The position numbers were made by a program, and so were the translations under genes. Shown here piece after piece: positions 1-7,694 of a DNA stretch of 21,825 nucleotides. Source of the stretch: CAG-390 sp964384555 (GTDB lineage: Bacteria; Bacillota; Clostridia; Oscillospirales; CAG-272); NCBI GenBank assembly GCA_964384555.1, contig CAYLLA010000028.1, forward strand, positions 1 to 21,825, in the 5' to 3' direction. Numbering within the stretch: the first letter of the stretch is position 1; every line of letters starts with the position of its first letter. Under the pieces are notes generated by a model, which had not been told where the DNA came from, did not search any database, and was given only the letters and a program-made list of their open reading frames with translations.

Positions 1-162
1 AAAGGTCTTTTCAACCACGCCGCCTGTGATAACGTTTTTAAGTTTGGCGCGGACAAACGCCGCGCCCTTGCCGGGTTTTACGTGCTGAAACTCGATCACC
101 TGGTAGACGCTGCCGTCCATTTCAAAGGTGATGCCGTTTTTAAAATCACCGGCAATTACCAT
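1..162 (-). CDS. efp: Elongation factor P, N-terminal part (runs off the window)
   Basis: The minus strand reads 54 codons from an ATG at 162 to the window edge. The peptide starts MVIAGDFKNG and contains YQVIEFQHVKPGKGAAFVRAK, which is the KOW-like N-terminal domain of bacterial EF-P. In that family the loop around the PGKG motif carries the lysine inserted next to the P-site tRNA; here it is the K of PGKGA. EF-P relieves ribosome stalling at polyproline stretches. A GGAGG Shine-Dalgarno lies about 8 bases before the ATG, which fixes the start. Domains II and III lie outside the window. The gene is divergent from the feo operon, with its own likely promoter. Identification is confident from the motif; completeness cannot be judged. 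Confidence 0.93.
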   Translation of the reverse strand, partial: MVIAGDFKNGITFEMDGSVYQVIEFQHVKPGKGAAFVRAKLKNVITGGVVEKTF

Positions 163-214
163 AATATATACCTCCGTTGTGATTCGCCGCCTGGGCGGCA
201 GATAGTTACACTAT

Positions 215-243
215 ATTGTATAATATTTTTTGGAATTTTGCAA
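215..243 (-). promoter_or_regulatory. Likely sigma-A promoter of efp
   Basis: On the minus strand TTGCAA (238-243) and TACAAT (215-220) are separated by exactly 17 bases, about 50 bases upstream of the efp start. A short GC hairpin (CCGCC/GGCGG near 187-198) lies between this promoter and the efp Shine-Dalgarno site. The match is fair rather than perfect, since the segment is generally AT-rich. Confidence 0.5.
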
Positions 244-333
244 TACCTTTTTTGAACTTCGCGGCGATTTTTTTCGTTATCGGGGCAGTTTTTACGCTTT
301 TTTTCGCATTTTTTCTTTTTTTCTCATATCCGA

Positions 334-362
334 TTGACACCGACGGCCGTGTATGCTATAAT
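334..362 (+). promoter_or_regulatory. Consensus extended sigma-A promoter of feoAB
   Basis: TTGACA at 334-339 and TATAAT at 357-362 are both perfect consensus hexamers with the optimal 17-base spacer, and the spacer ends in TGC, giving an extended -10 (TGCTATAAT). Transcription would start near 369, leaving a leader of about 127 bases before feoA. The spacer includes the short palindrome ACGGCCGT. No canonical Fur or DtxR box is recognisable by eye. A promoter this strong in an iron-uptake operon implies that repression or leader-based control acts on top of it. Confidence 0.85.
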
Positions 363-368
363 TATTCC

Positions 369-495
369 GTAGGTATTTGCATGACGCAGGTGCCTCGCAA
401 CAATTAAAATCGACGCATCAAAGTCCGCTCTCTGTGCGGGCGGGATGCAATAGACTGCCGGCGGGCTGTATCCTGCGGTGGTCGGGAGTTGTAAT
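369..495 (+). ncRNA. Structured 5' leader of feoAB, possible riboregulator of unassigned class
   Basis: Three complementary pairs can be read directly. The enclosing helix pairs CGCAGG (385-390) with CCTGCG (472-477). An inner hairpin pairs GTCCGC (423-428) with GCGGGC (436-441). A second pairs GGATGCA (443-449) with TGTATCC (467-473) and shares bases 472-473 with the enclosing helix, so the two are mutually exclusive. The 3' part lies only a few bases before the feoA Shine-Dalgarno site (GGGAG, 484-488). NiCo/czcD-type riboswitches are known to occur upstream of feo genes and to respond to Fe(II), but I could not match their conserved core here. The class is therefore left open. Confidence 0.4.
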
Positions 496-729
496 ATGAC
501 ACTGGATGATCTGTCCGTTGGGCAAAGCGCGGTAATAAAGAGCGTTGGCGGCGAGGGGGCTTTGCGCCTGCGCCTGCTTGATATGGGGCTTATCCCGCGC
601 ACCCGCGTTGGTCTTATAAAGGTAGCGCCGCTTGGAGATCCCAAGGAGATCTCGGTACGCGGCTATGTTTTGACCCTCCGCCGCGAGGATGCGGCAAAGA
701 TAGAGCTGGATGGGGGTACACTGCAATGA
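496..729 (+). CDS. feoA: Ferrous iron transport protein A
   Basis: The 77-residue product starting MTLDDLSVGQ is a stand-alone FeoA SH3-like domain. Typical family features are the L..G..A.I..V pattern at the start, LRLRLLDMGLIPRTRV in the centre (residues about 24-39) and VRGYVLTLRREDAAKI near the end. FeoA binds the cytosolic side of FeoB and is needed for Fe(II) uptake. The start is the ATG at 496, preceded by GGGAG with a 7-base gap; a GTG 18 bases upstream lies inside the leader structure and is less likely. The stop codon overlaps the feoB start (ATGA at 726-729), so the two are translationally coupled. Confidence 0.93.
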   Translation: MTLDDLSVGQSAVIKSVGGEGALRLRLLDMGLIPRTRVGLIKVAPLGDPKEISVRGYVLTLRREDAAKIELDGGTLQ

Positions 730-2732
730 CCTTTGCATTGGCGGGCAACCAAAACTGCGGCAAGACCACTCTTTTTAACGCGCTCACAGGCTCAAATCAG
801 CATGTTGGCAACTTTCCCGGCGTTACGGTAGATCAAAAATCCGGCGAGATACGCGGCCACCGCGGCACGAGCGTGGTCGATCTGCCGGGTATATATTCCA
901 TCCGCCCCTATACGCAGGAGGAGATAGTCTCCCGCGATTTTATAATCGACGGCAAGCCTGACGGTATAATAAACATAGTTGATGCAACAAATATAGAGCG
1001 CAATCTTTATCTTACCCTGCAGCTGCTTGAGCTGCGCATTCCCACCGTTATAGCGCTCAATATGATGGATGAGGTGCGCTCCGGCGGCGGCTCGGTGGAT
1101 ATCAAAAAGATGAGCGAGATGCTGGGCGTGCCGGTAGTCCCCATCAGCGCGGCAAAGGGAGAGGGCGTCTCCGAACTGGCCGATCGAATGGTGGAAACAG
1201 CCAAGGCGCGCCACCTGCCCGCGGTATATGATTTTTGCGGGGATGGCCCCGTGCATCGCTGTATACATGCCACCGCGCACGTGGTGGAGGATCATGCCAA
1301 GGCCGCGGGAATATCACCGCGCTTTTGCGCCACCAAGCTCATTGAGGGCGACCATGATATGGAGCGGCGGCTTGAGCTTCACCAAAACGAGCTTGAGATG
1401 ATAGAGCATTCGGTGGTGGAGATGGAGACCGAGACCGGCTTTGACCGCAATGCGGCGCTGGCCGATATGCGCTACGCGTTTATCGAGCGTGTGGTGGAGG
1501 CATCTGTCGTTAAGCCGCACGAAAGTCGCGAGCGGCGGCGCAGTGAGGCGCTTGACCGCGTCCTTACCGGCAAATACACGGCGATCCCGGTGTTTATCGG
1601 CATAATGCTGTTGGTATTTTGGCTCACATTTGATATTATCGGGCAAAATCTATCTGATCTGCTCTCGTCGGGGATAGATGCGCTCACCATGCTGGTCGGG
1701 CGTGCACTCACCGCATACGGCATCAACGATGTGGTGTACAGTTTGGTTATCGACGGCGTGTTTGCGGGAGTGGGCAGTGTGCTCAGCTTCCTGCCCATAA
1801 TCGTTACCCTGTTCTTCTTCCTTTCGATCTTGGAGGATACGGGATATATGGCGCGTATCGCCTTTGTTATGGATAAGCCGCTTCGTAAGCTCGGGCTGTC
1901 GGGGCGCAGCTTTGTGCCTATGCTCATCGGCTTTGGATGTACCGTGCCCGCCATCATGGCAACGCGCACGCTGTCATCCGATCGCGACCGCAAAATGACC
2001 ATCCTTTTGACCCCATATATGAGCTGTTCGGCAAAGATAGCGATATATTCCGTCTTTGTCAACGCGTTTTTCAAGAACTATCGCGCACTGGTGATGGTGG
2101 GGCTTTACCTTGGCGGCATCGTGCTGTCCATCCTGGTGGCGGTGATACTAAAGCACACCGTCTTCCGCGGTCAGCCTGTGCCCTTCGTTATGGAGCTGCC
2201 GAATTATCGTTTCCCGTCGCCGCGCAGTGTATTCATGTTGCTTTGGGAAAAGGCAAAGGATTTTCTTGAGCGTGCCTTTACCGTTATCTTTGCGGCAACG
2301 GTGATAATATGGTTCCTTACCACCTTTGATACCCGCCTGAATGTTGCCGCCGACAGCTCGGATAGCCTTTTGGCGCTCATCGGTCGGTTTATCGCGCCCG
2401 CTTTCCGCCCGCTCGGCTTTGGCGATTGGCGCGTGGTGACCTCGCTCATCTCCGGCTTCTCGGCCAAGGAGGCAGTGGTCAGCACCATGACCGTTCTGCT
2501 CGGCACAAATACCGCAAACCTCGGCGGCGTGCTTGGCGGACTGTTCACCCCCATATCCGCCATCAGCTTTTTGGCATTCACACTGCTCTATACCCCCTGC
2601 GTTGCGGCAGTGGCGGCCATAAAACGCGAGCTTGGCTCGCGGCTGGCGACTATCGGAGTGGTCATAATGCAGTGCGGCGTGGCTTGGATAGTAAGTTTTG
2701 CAATTTACAATCTTCTAAATTGCATTTTCTGA
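726..2732 (+). CDS. feoB: Ferrous iron transporter FeoB (GTPase and permease)
   Basis: The 668-residue product has an N-terminal G domain: G1 GNQNCGKTT (residues 7-15), G2 region GVTVDQKSG (32-40), G3 DLPG (52-55), G4 NMMD (112-115) and G5 SAAK (141-144). A helical linker precedes a polytopic membrane part from about residue 285 to the C-terminus. The first Gate segment contains the family cysteine motif GFGCTVPAIMATR, followed by the SCSAKIAIY segment, and the second Gate-like segment contains SGFSAKEAVVST. G1 has N-C-G rather than the common N-S-G; both occur in this family. FeoB imports Fe(II) across the cytoplasmic membrane, the main iron route of anaerobes. It overlaps feoA by four bases. 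Confidence 0.97.
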   Translation: MTFALAGNQNCGKTTLFNALTGSNQHVGNFPGVTVDQKSGEIRGHRGTSVVDLPGIYSIRPYTQEEIVSRDFIIDGKPDGIINIVDATNIERNLYLTLQLLELRIPTVIALNMMDEVRSGGGSVDIKKMSEMLGVPVVPISAAKGEGVSELADRMVETAKARHLPAVYDFCGDGPVHRCIHATAHVVEDHAKAAGISPRFCATKLIEGDHDMERRLELHQNELEMIEHSVVEMETETGFDRNAALADMRYAFIERVVEASVVKPHESRERRRSEALDRVLTGKYTAIPVFIGIMLLVFWLTFDIIGQNLSDLLSSGIDALTMLVGRALTAYGINDVVYSLVIDGVFAGVGSVLSFLPIIVTLFFFLSILEDTGYMARIAFVMDKPLRKLGLSGRSFVPMLIGFGCTVPAIMATRTLSSDRDRKMTILLTPYMSCSAKIAIYSVFVNAFFKNYRALVMVGLYLGGIVLSILVAVILKHTVFRGQPVPFVMELPNYRFPSPRSVFMLLWEKAKDFLERAFTVIFAATVIIWFLTTFDTRLNVAADSSDSLLALIGRFIAPAFRPLGFGDWRVVTSLISGFSAKEAVVSTMTVLLGTNTANLGGVLGGLFTPISAISFLAFTLLYTPCVAAVAAIKRELGSRLATIGVVIMQCGVAWIVSFAIYNLLNCIF

Positions 2733-2761
2733 TTGAAATATGCGCAAAAATGTGCTATAAT
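2733..2761 (+). promoter_or_regulatory. Internal extended sigma-A promoter after feoB
   Basis: TTGAAA (2733-2738) begins the base after the feoB stop codon, and TATAAT (2756-2761) follows after a 17-base spacer ending in TGC, again giving TGCTATAAT. It would drive the small Cys-rich gene, and possibly nfnAB, independently of the feoA promoter. Confidence 0.75.
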
Positions 2762-2823
2762 AATGTGCGGGATGCAGATCTGCCGATTCTGCGCCCGCAT
2801 ATTGATTTGATGGAGGTCAGCCT

Positions 2824-3060
2824 ATGGGCATTGGCGATTATATATTGATCGGCGCGGTGGCGGCGGCGCTTGTCGCGGCTATCGGTCATACGATCAAAAA
2901 GCGGCGGCGCGGCGACTACGGTTGCGGCGGCTGTATGGGCGATTGCTCCGCTTGCATGCATGCCTCCTGCCAGGGCGAGCGCCCCGGGGACGGAAAAGCG
3001 CAAAGTGTCGCCGGTGCCGATGTTGGCGGATCCCCCGCAGACGATAACAAAAACGAATAA
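2824..3060 (+). CDS. FeoB-associated Cys-rich membrane protein
   Basis: The 78-residue product has one N-terminal membrane helix (residues about 5-23), a KKRRR stop-transfer cluster, and a Cys-rich segment CGGCMGDCSACMHASC with cysteines at 34, 37, 41, 44 and 49. A hydrophilic, acidic tail follows. This arrangement, directly after feoB, matches the small FeoB-associated Cys-rich membrane protein family of Firmicutes. A role in handing over or sensing Fe(II) is plausible but unproven. The start is supported by GGAGG at 2812-2816, seven bases before the ATG. It has a strong promoter of its own just upstream, so it may be expressed when feoAB is not. Confidence 0.88.
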   Translation: MGIGDYILIGAVAAALVAAIGHTIKKRRRGDYGCGGCMGDCSACMHASCQGERPGDGKAQSVAGADVGGSPADDNKNE

Positions 3061-3081
3061 TAAAACAAATTTACAAACAAA

Positions 3082-3098
3082 CGATCCGACTCGGATCG
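3082..3098. other. Palindrome between the feo and nfn genes
   Basis: CGATCCGA (3082-3089) and TCGGATCG (3091-3098) are perfect reverse complements around one central base. No T-run follows on either strand, so it is not a standard terminator. A dyad operator or RNA processing/stability hairpin is possible. It lies about 47 bases before the nfnA start. Confidence 0.4.
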
Positions 3099-3144
3099 AC
3101 TAAATCGATAAAACCGAAATAAACCCAAAACGGAGAACAAAACA

Positions 3145-3999
3145 GTGTACAAGATACTAAAAAAAGAGGTGCTGAACCCCACCGTCACGCTGATGGAGAT
3201 AGAAGCGCCGCTTGTCGCCCGCCGTGCAGAGGCCGGGCAGTTTATAATATTGCGTGTGGACGAGGATGGCGAGCGCATTCCCCTGACCATCGCGGGCTTT
3301 GACCGCGCGGCGGGATGGGTGCGGATAATCTTTCAAACAGTAGGCGCAACCACTGCGGCGCTTGCCGAGCTTAGCGAGGGCGACTGTATCGCGGATTTTG
3401 TAGGTCCGCTCGGTCGCGCAACCGAGACGGACGGCCTGCAGAGGGTCTGCGTTATCGGCGGCGGCGTGGGGTGTGCCATCGCACTGCCGATAGCCGAAAA
3501 GCTGCACGCCGCGGGATGTCATGTGACCTCTATCGTCGGCTTCCGCTCAAAGGATCTGGTGATACTTGAGGATGAATTTCGTGCGGCCTCCGACCGCTTT
3601 GAACTGGTCAGTGATGACGGCAGTGTGGGGCGGCGCGGCAATGTTTGCATGCCGCTTGACGAGCTTTTGGCATCCGGCGAGCGTTTTGACATGATATTTG
3701 CCATCGGTCCGCTGATCATGATGAAATTTGCCGTGGCCTCGGCTCGCCCCTACGGCGTGCCCGTTACCGTCTCAATGAACCCGATAATGATAGACGGCAC
3801 CGGCATGTGCGGCGGTTGCCGACTTACGCTTATTGAGGACGGGCAGCGCGTGGTGCGCTTTGCCTGTGTTGACGGACCTGATTTTGACGGCTATGCCGTG
3901 GATTTTGATGAGGCGATGTGCCGTGGCGGCATCTATCGCACCGCAGAGCGGCATGCGTACGAGAGCCGTTGCAATCTTTTGGGAAAGGCGGGTGTTTGA
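3145..3999 (+). CDS. nfnA: NADPH-dependent ferredoxin:NAD+ transhydrogenase, small subunit (NfnA-like)
   Basis: The 284-residue product belongs to the sulfide/dihydroorotate dehydrogenase-like FAD/NAD-binding family. An N-terminal flavin barrel carries the FAD motif RIPLTI (44-49). A nucleotide-binding half carries VIGGGVGCAIALPI (103-116). A C-terminal [2Fe-2S] site has MCGGC (Cys222, Cys225) and ACVDGP (Cys241), with Asp217 just before them; in NfnA an Asp plus three Cys hold the cluster. Together with NfnB it would couple NADPH oxidation to NAD+ and ferredoxin by flavin-based bifurcation. The start is GTG at 3145 with GGAG nine bases upstream. nfnB begins one base after its stop. SudB is an alternative family name. 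Confidence 0.88.
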   Translation: MYKILKKEVLNPTVTLMEIEAPLVARRAEAGQFIILRVDEDGERIPLTIAGFDRAAGWVRIIFQTVGATTAALAELSEGDCIADFVGPLGRATETDGLQRVCVIGGGVGCAIALPIAEKLHAAGCHVTSIVGFRSKDLVILEDEFRAASDRFELVSDDGSVGRRGNVCMPLDELLASGERFDMIFAIGPLIMMKFAVASARPYGVPVTVSMNPIMIDGTGMCGGCRLTLIEDGQRVVRFACVDGPDFDGYAVDFDEAMCRGGIYRTAERHAYESRCNLLGKAGV

Positions 4000-4000
4000 G

Positions 4001-5413
4001 ATGTCAAAGCCCAATATGGATCTCAAAAAAACTCCCATGCCGCAGCTCGCGCCGGAGGTGCGCGCGCACTGCTTTGAGGAGGTCGCGCTCGGATATTCAG
4101 ACGAGGAGGCGCAAAACGAGGCGGCGCGTTGCCTCAATTGCAAAAATCCCGCATGTGTTGGGGGATGTCCCGTAGGCGTTAAGATACCCAACTTTATCGC
4201 AAAGCTTCGCGATGGAGATATTGACGGCGCGTTTGCCGTTATCAGTAAGGATTCAAGCTTGCCCGCCGTTTGCGGTCGCGTTTGCCCGCAGGAATCGCAG
4301 TGCGAGGCGCGTTGCGTGCGCGGTATCAAGGGCGAGCCTGTAGGCATAGGCAGACTTGAGCGATACGTGGCGGATCGTCATGCCGCCGCGGGTGGCAAGG
4401 TCGAACGTCCCGCATCAAACGGGGTGCGCGTGGCGGTAGTCGGCTCCGGCCCCTCCGGGCTTACCTGTGCGGGTGATCTTGCACGCGCCGGCTTTGCGGT
4501 CACCGTGTTTGAGGCACTGCATACGCCAGGCGGTGTTTTGATGTACGGCATCCCGGAGTTCCGCCTGCCCAAATCGATAGTTCAGCGGGAGGTGGATCAG
4601 CTCCGCGCGCTTGGTGTTGAATTTATGACAAATACCGTCATCGGCAAAACGCTGACGGTGGATGATCTTTTTGCCGACGGCTATCGTGCCGTTTATATCG
4701 GCTCGGGCGCGGGGCTTCCCATGTTCATGGGCATACCCGGCGAGGGGCTTTGCGGCGTTTATTCGGCTAACGAATACCTCACTCGCGCCAATCTCATGGG
4801 CGCGTACAAGGCGGATTCCAAAACGCCCATCATGCGCGGCGGCCGCGTGGCGGTAGTCGGCGGCGGCAATGTCGCCATGGATGCGGCTCGCACCGCTCTC
4901 CGTCTCGGCGCAGAGCGCGTTATGATAGTTTATCGCCGCTCTGAGGCTGAGCTTCCCGCACGCCGCGAGGAGGTAGAGCACGCAATGGAGGAGGGGGTGG
5001 AGTTCCACTTCCTTTGCAACCCCACCGAGGTGCTGGGTCATGTGACCGAGGATAGGCGCGACCCCAAATACGGTTTTGTACGTGCGCTCCGTTGCGTTAA
5101 AATGGAGCTTGGCGAGCCTGACGAGCGCGGCCGTCGCCGTCCGTGTGCGGTGGAGGGGAGCGAGTTTGAGCTTGAGGCCGACACCGTTATAATGGCTCTC
5201 GGCACAACGCCCAACCCGCTGATACGCTCAACGACCGAGGGGCTTGAGGTCAACCGGCGCGGCTGTATCGTGATCGATGAGGCAAACGGCAGGACGTCGC
5301 GTGACGGTGTTTACGCCGGCGGCGATGCCGTGACCGGCGCGGCTACCGTTATCTCCGCCATGGGAGCGGGCAAGCACGCCGCACGCGCGATCATCGAAAG
5401 CCTTGGGGAATGA
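4001..5413 (+). CDS. nfnB: NADPH-dependent ferredoxin:NAD+ transhydrogenase, large subunit (NfnB/GltA-like)
   Basis: The 470-residue product resembles the GltD subunit of glutamate synthase. Its N-terminal domain has two cysteine sets: CLNCKNPACVGGCP (Cys44, 47, 52, 56) and CGRVCPQESQCEARC (Cys91, 95, 101, 105), which hold two [4Fe-4S] clusters. The FAD site is VAVVGSGPSGLTCAGDLARAG (about 144-164), followed by TPGGVLMYGIPEFRLPK. The second Rossmann motif RVAVVGGGNVAMDAARTA and the YRRSEAELPARREE segment bind NADPH. YAGGDAVTGAATV is the C-terminal FAD motif. The ATG at 4001 lies one base after nfnA; an upstream in-frame extension back to 3833 overlaps nfnA and lacks family similarity. The direct NfnA partner makes NfnB more likely than a biosynthetic glutamate synthase subunit. 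Confidence 0.9.
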   Translation: MSKPNMDLKKTPMPQLAPEVRAHCFEEVALGYSDEEAQNEAARCLNCKNPACVGGCPVGVKIPNFIAKLRDGDIDGAFAVISKDSSLPAVCGRVCPQESQCEARCVRGIKGEPVGIGRLERYVADRHAAAGGKVERPASNGVRVAVVGSGPSGLTCAGDLARAGFAVTVFEALHTPGGVLMYGIPEFRLPKSIVQREVDQLRALGVEFMTNTVIGKTLTVDDLFADGYRAVYIGSGAGLPMFMGIPGEGLCGVYSANEYLTRANLMGAYKADSKTPIMRGGRVAVVGGGNVAMDAARTALRLGAERVMIVYRRSEAELPARREEVEHAMEEGVEFHFLCNPTEVLGHVTEDRRDPKYGFVRALRCVKMELGEPDERGRRRPCAVEGSEFELEADTVIMALGTTPNPLIRSTTEGLEVNRRGCIVIDEANGRTSRDGVYAGGDAVTGAATVISAMGAGKHAARAIIESLGE

Positions 5414-5484
5414 CCATAAAGGGCTGTATTGAATCCAAAAATAAAAAATGTAAGCGTATGCCGTGATGTTGACGGCATAAAAAG

Positions 5485-5517
5485 ATCCCCACGGGGCTGT
5501 AGCAGCCCCGTGGGGAT
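5485..5517 (-). terminator. Strong terminator of the pgk-tpiA operon
   Basis: A perfect 15-bp stem (5485-5499 with 5503-5517) closes on the three-base loop TAG. On the minus strand it is followed by CTTTTT, the expected tract for termination of tpiA, whose stop lies 24 bases upstream. On the + strand the downstream sequence is A/T mixed, so it may also slow transcription from nfnB. A weaker 7-bp hairpin (5458-5464 with 5472-5478) sits next to it. Confidence 0.85.
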
Positions 5518-5540
5518 AATTATATTAGATCTGTGTTAGG

Positions 5541-6308
5541 TTATTGAGCCGCATCAACGATAGCGGTGAACTTCTTTGCAACCAGGGATGCGCCGCCGAT
5601 AAGGCCGCCGTCCACATTCGGCTTTGCAAGGAGCTCGGCCGCGTTGGCATCGTTCATAGATCCGCCGTACTGGATGGTGGTCGCCTCGGCAACCTCCTCG
5701 CCGTAAAGCTCAACAAGCACGCGGCGGATGGCCGCGCAGGTCTCCTCGGCCTGGTCGGGAGTTGCGGTAAGACCTGTGCCGATAGCCCATACAGGCTCGT
5801 AGGCGATGATGATGTTCTTCATATCCTCGGCGCTGATGCCTGCAAGATCAAGCTTTGTCTGCATGCCGACGACCTCGTTGGTAATGCCGGCAAGTCTCTG
5901 CTCCTTGACCTCGCCAAGGCAGAGGATGACCTTCATGCCTGCGGCAAGTGCGGCCTTGGTGCGGAGGTTTACAGTCTCGTCTGTCTCGGCAAAATACTGA
6001 CGTCTTTCGCTGTGGCCGATGATGACATACTCTACGCCGATGGCGCGAAGCATCTCGGCAGAGACCTCACCTGTATATGCACCCTTGGGGGCAAAGTGAA
6101 CGTTCTCGGCGCCTATCTTGATGTTGGAGCCGGCTGCGGCCTCCATAGCGGCGGTGATGGTAACATAGGGAGCGCAAAATACGATGTCGCAGTTATTCTT
6201 GCCCGCTACCATGGGCTTTATCTCGTTTATAAACGCTGTCGCCTCGGCAGGGGTGAAGTTCATCTTCCAGTTGCCGGCGATAACGGTCCTTCTCTTCTGG
6301 GGATTCAT
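5541..6308 (-). CDS. tpiA: Triosephosphate isomerase
   Basis: The 255-residue product has all diagnostic TIM motifs: GNWKMN with the substrate lysine (Lys15), IIGHSERRQYF with catalytic His99, and AYEPVWAIGTG with catalytic Glu171 and the mobile loop. The phosphate-binding end is IQYGGSMNDAN and GLIGGASL. It interconverts dihydroxyacetone phosphate and glyceraldehyde 3-phosphate in the cytosol. The ATG at 6308 is preceded by AAGAGG. It lies 44 bases downstream of pgk on the same strand and ends in a strong terminator, so pgk-tpiA forms a short glycolytic operon. Length is normal for the family. Confidence 0.97.
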   Translation of the reverse strand: MNPQKRRTVIAGNWKMNFTPAEATAFINEIKPMVAGKNNCDIVFCAPYVTITAAMEAAAGSNIKIGAENVHFAPKGAYTGEVSAEMLRAIGVEYVIIGHSERRQYFAETDETVNLRTKAALAAGMKVILCLGEVKEQRLAGITNEVVGMQTKLDLAGISAEDMKNIIIAYEPVWAIGTGLTATPDQAEETCAAIRRVLVELYGEEVAEATTIQYGGSMNDANAAELLAKPNVDGGLIGGASLVAKKFTAIVDAAQ

Positions 6309-6352
6309 ATCATTGTACCTCTTTATTTATATGCGATAATGCAATTATGCAA

Positions 6353-7549
6353 TTATTCCTTATCCTGCAGGCAGGCGATGCCGGGAAGCTCAAGTCCCTC
6401 AAGGAATTCAAGGGATGCGCCGCCGCCGGTGGAAACGTGGGTCATCTTATCGGCAAAGCCGAGCTTTTCAACAGCCGCCGCGGAGTCGCCGCCGCCGATG
6501 ATGGAGATAGCGCCGCTCTCTGCAACTGCCTTGGCAACAGAGTTTGTACCGGAGGCAAAGTTAGGCCACTCGGAAACGCCCATGGGGCCGTTCCAAACAA
6601 CGGTTCCCGCACCTACCAGAGACTTTGCAAAAAGCTCCTGGGTCTTGTCGCCGATGTCAAGTCCCATCCAGCCATCGGGGATGGAATCGGAATATATGCG
6701 CATAAAGGTGGTGTTCTCGTCATACTCACGACCGATGATGTTATCAACGGGCAGCAGGAAGTTTACCTTGCGCTCGCGAGCCTTATCCATCATCTGGCGT
6801 GCAAGATCGAGCTTGTCGTACTCGCAGATGGAAGTACCGACAGACTTGCCCTCTGCCTTAAAGAAGGTGTAGGCCATGCCGCCGCCGATGATAAGAGTAT
6901 CGACCTTGTCGATGAGGTTGTTGATAACGCCGATCTTATCGGATACCTTTGCGCCGCCGAGGATGGCAACAAAGGGACGGGCGGGATCCTCAAGAGCCTT
7001 ACCCATAACGGAGATCTCTTTCTGGATCAGGTAGCCGCAAACTGCGGGCAGACCGCCGTACATTGCAACGCCGGCTGTGGAGGCGTGTGCGCGGTGAGCT
7101 GCGCCAAACGCATCGTTTACAAAGATCTCGGCCATAGAGGCAAGCTCTTTGGCAAATTCGGGATCGTTCTTTTCCTCGCGGGGATCAAAGCGGGTGTTCT
7201 CAAGCAGCATAGCCTCGCCGCCCTTAAGCTCTGCGGCCATCTTGCGGGTCTCGGGACCGATGGTGTCGGGAGCGAGGGGAACGTTTTGGCCAAGCAGCTC
7301 GGTGAGTCTTGCCGCAACGGGAGCCAGTGTGAACTTGGGGTTGACCTGTCCCTTGGGCTTGCCCATGTGAGAGCAAAGGATCACGGCCGCGCCGTGGCTG
7401 AGAAGATACTTGATGGTGGGAATGGCCTCGACTATTCTCTTGTCAGAGGTGATAACGCCGTCCTTGAGCGGTACGTTAAAGTCGCAACGAACAAGAACCT
7501 TTTTGCCGGATACGTTGATATCCTCAATGGTTTTTTTATTGTAGGTCAT
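6353..7549 (-). CDS. pgk: Phosphoglycerate kinase
   Basis: The 398-residue product begins MTYNKKTIEDINVSG and contains VLVRCDFNVPLKDG (substrate-binding signature), ILCSHMGKPKG, NDAFGAAHRAHAST, FVAILGGAKVSDKI, and near the end GGGDSAAAVEKLG plus HVSTGGGASLEFLEG, the nucleotide-binding region. It transfers phosphate from 1,3-bisphosphoglycerate to ADP in glycolysis. The ATG at 7549 has AGGCAGG upstream. A promoter lies about 40 bases upstream. The gene for glyceraldehyde 3-phosphate dehydrogenase, often next to pgk, is not in this window. Length and motifs are normal. Confidence 0.97.
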   Translation of the reverse strand: MTYNKKTIEDINVSGKKVLVRCDFNVPLKDGVITSDKRIVEAIPTIKYLLSHGAAVILCSHMGKPKGQVNPKFTLAPVAARLTELLGQNVPLAPDTIGPETRKMAAELKGGEAMLLENTRFDPREEKNDPEFAKELASMAEIFVNDAFGAAHRAHASTAGVAMYGGLPAVCGYLIQKEISVMGKALEDPARPFVAILGGAKVSDKIGVINNLIDKVDTLIIGGGMAYTFFKAEGKSVGTSICEYDKLDLARQMMDKARERKVNFLLPVDNIIGREYDENTTFMRIYSDSIPDGWMGLDIGDKTQELFAKSLVGAGTVVWNGPMGVSEWPNFASGTNSVAKAVAESGAISIIGGGDSAAAVEKLGFADKMTHVSTGGGASLEFLEGLELPGIACLQDKE

Positions 7550-7587
7550 TTAAATGAACCTGCCTTTCGCAATTTTATACATTATAT

Positions 7588-7616
7588 AATATACCACATT
7601 TTTCGTCGCTTTACAA
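7588..7616 (-). promoter_or_regulatory. Likely sigma-A promoter of pgk-tpiA
   Basis: On the minus strand TTGTAA (7611-7616) and TATATT (7588-7593) are separated by 17 bases, and a TATAAT is present immediately downstream as an alternative -10. The segment lies 39 to 67 bases before the pgk start. Confidence 0.6.
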
Positions 7617-7694
7617 GGGGTAAATTGAAAAAAACAGCCGCAAAACAAGCAAAAATTGCATTTTTGGCGGTAATGCGTGCCGCCGCGGCGAGAC

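Larger units (their letters stand above)
163..495. other. efp/feo divergent control region, no credible gene
   Basis: This 333-base stretch holds no convincing coding sequence. From left to right it contains the efp Shine-Dalgarno and promoter, a strongly T-rich tract on the + strand (about 265-323) that may act as an UP element for the feo promoter, the feo promoter at 334-362, and a roughly 127-base leader that can fold into several helices (385-477). A 63-codon open frame from a TTG at 216 runs through the promoter elements, has no ribosome site and is low-complexity Phe-rich, so it was not called. Confidence 0.7.

Noticed and set aside
340..375. Fur or DtxR operator at the feo promoter
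   Set aside because: The sequence around the promoter has no recognisable GATAATGATAATC-type or TTAGG-type dyad; only the short ACGGCCGT palindrome is present.
216..407. 63-codon Phe-rich open frame on the + strand
   Set aside because: It starts at TTG, has no ribosome site, overlaps the efp and feo promoters and is low complexity from a T-rich tract.
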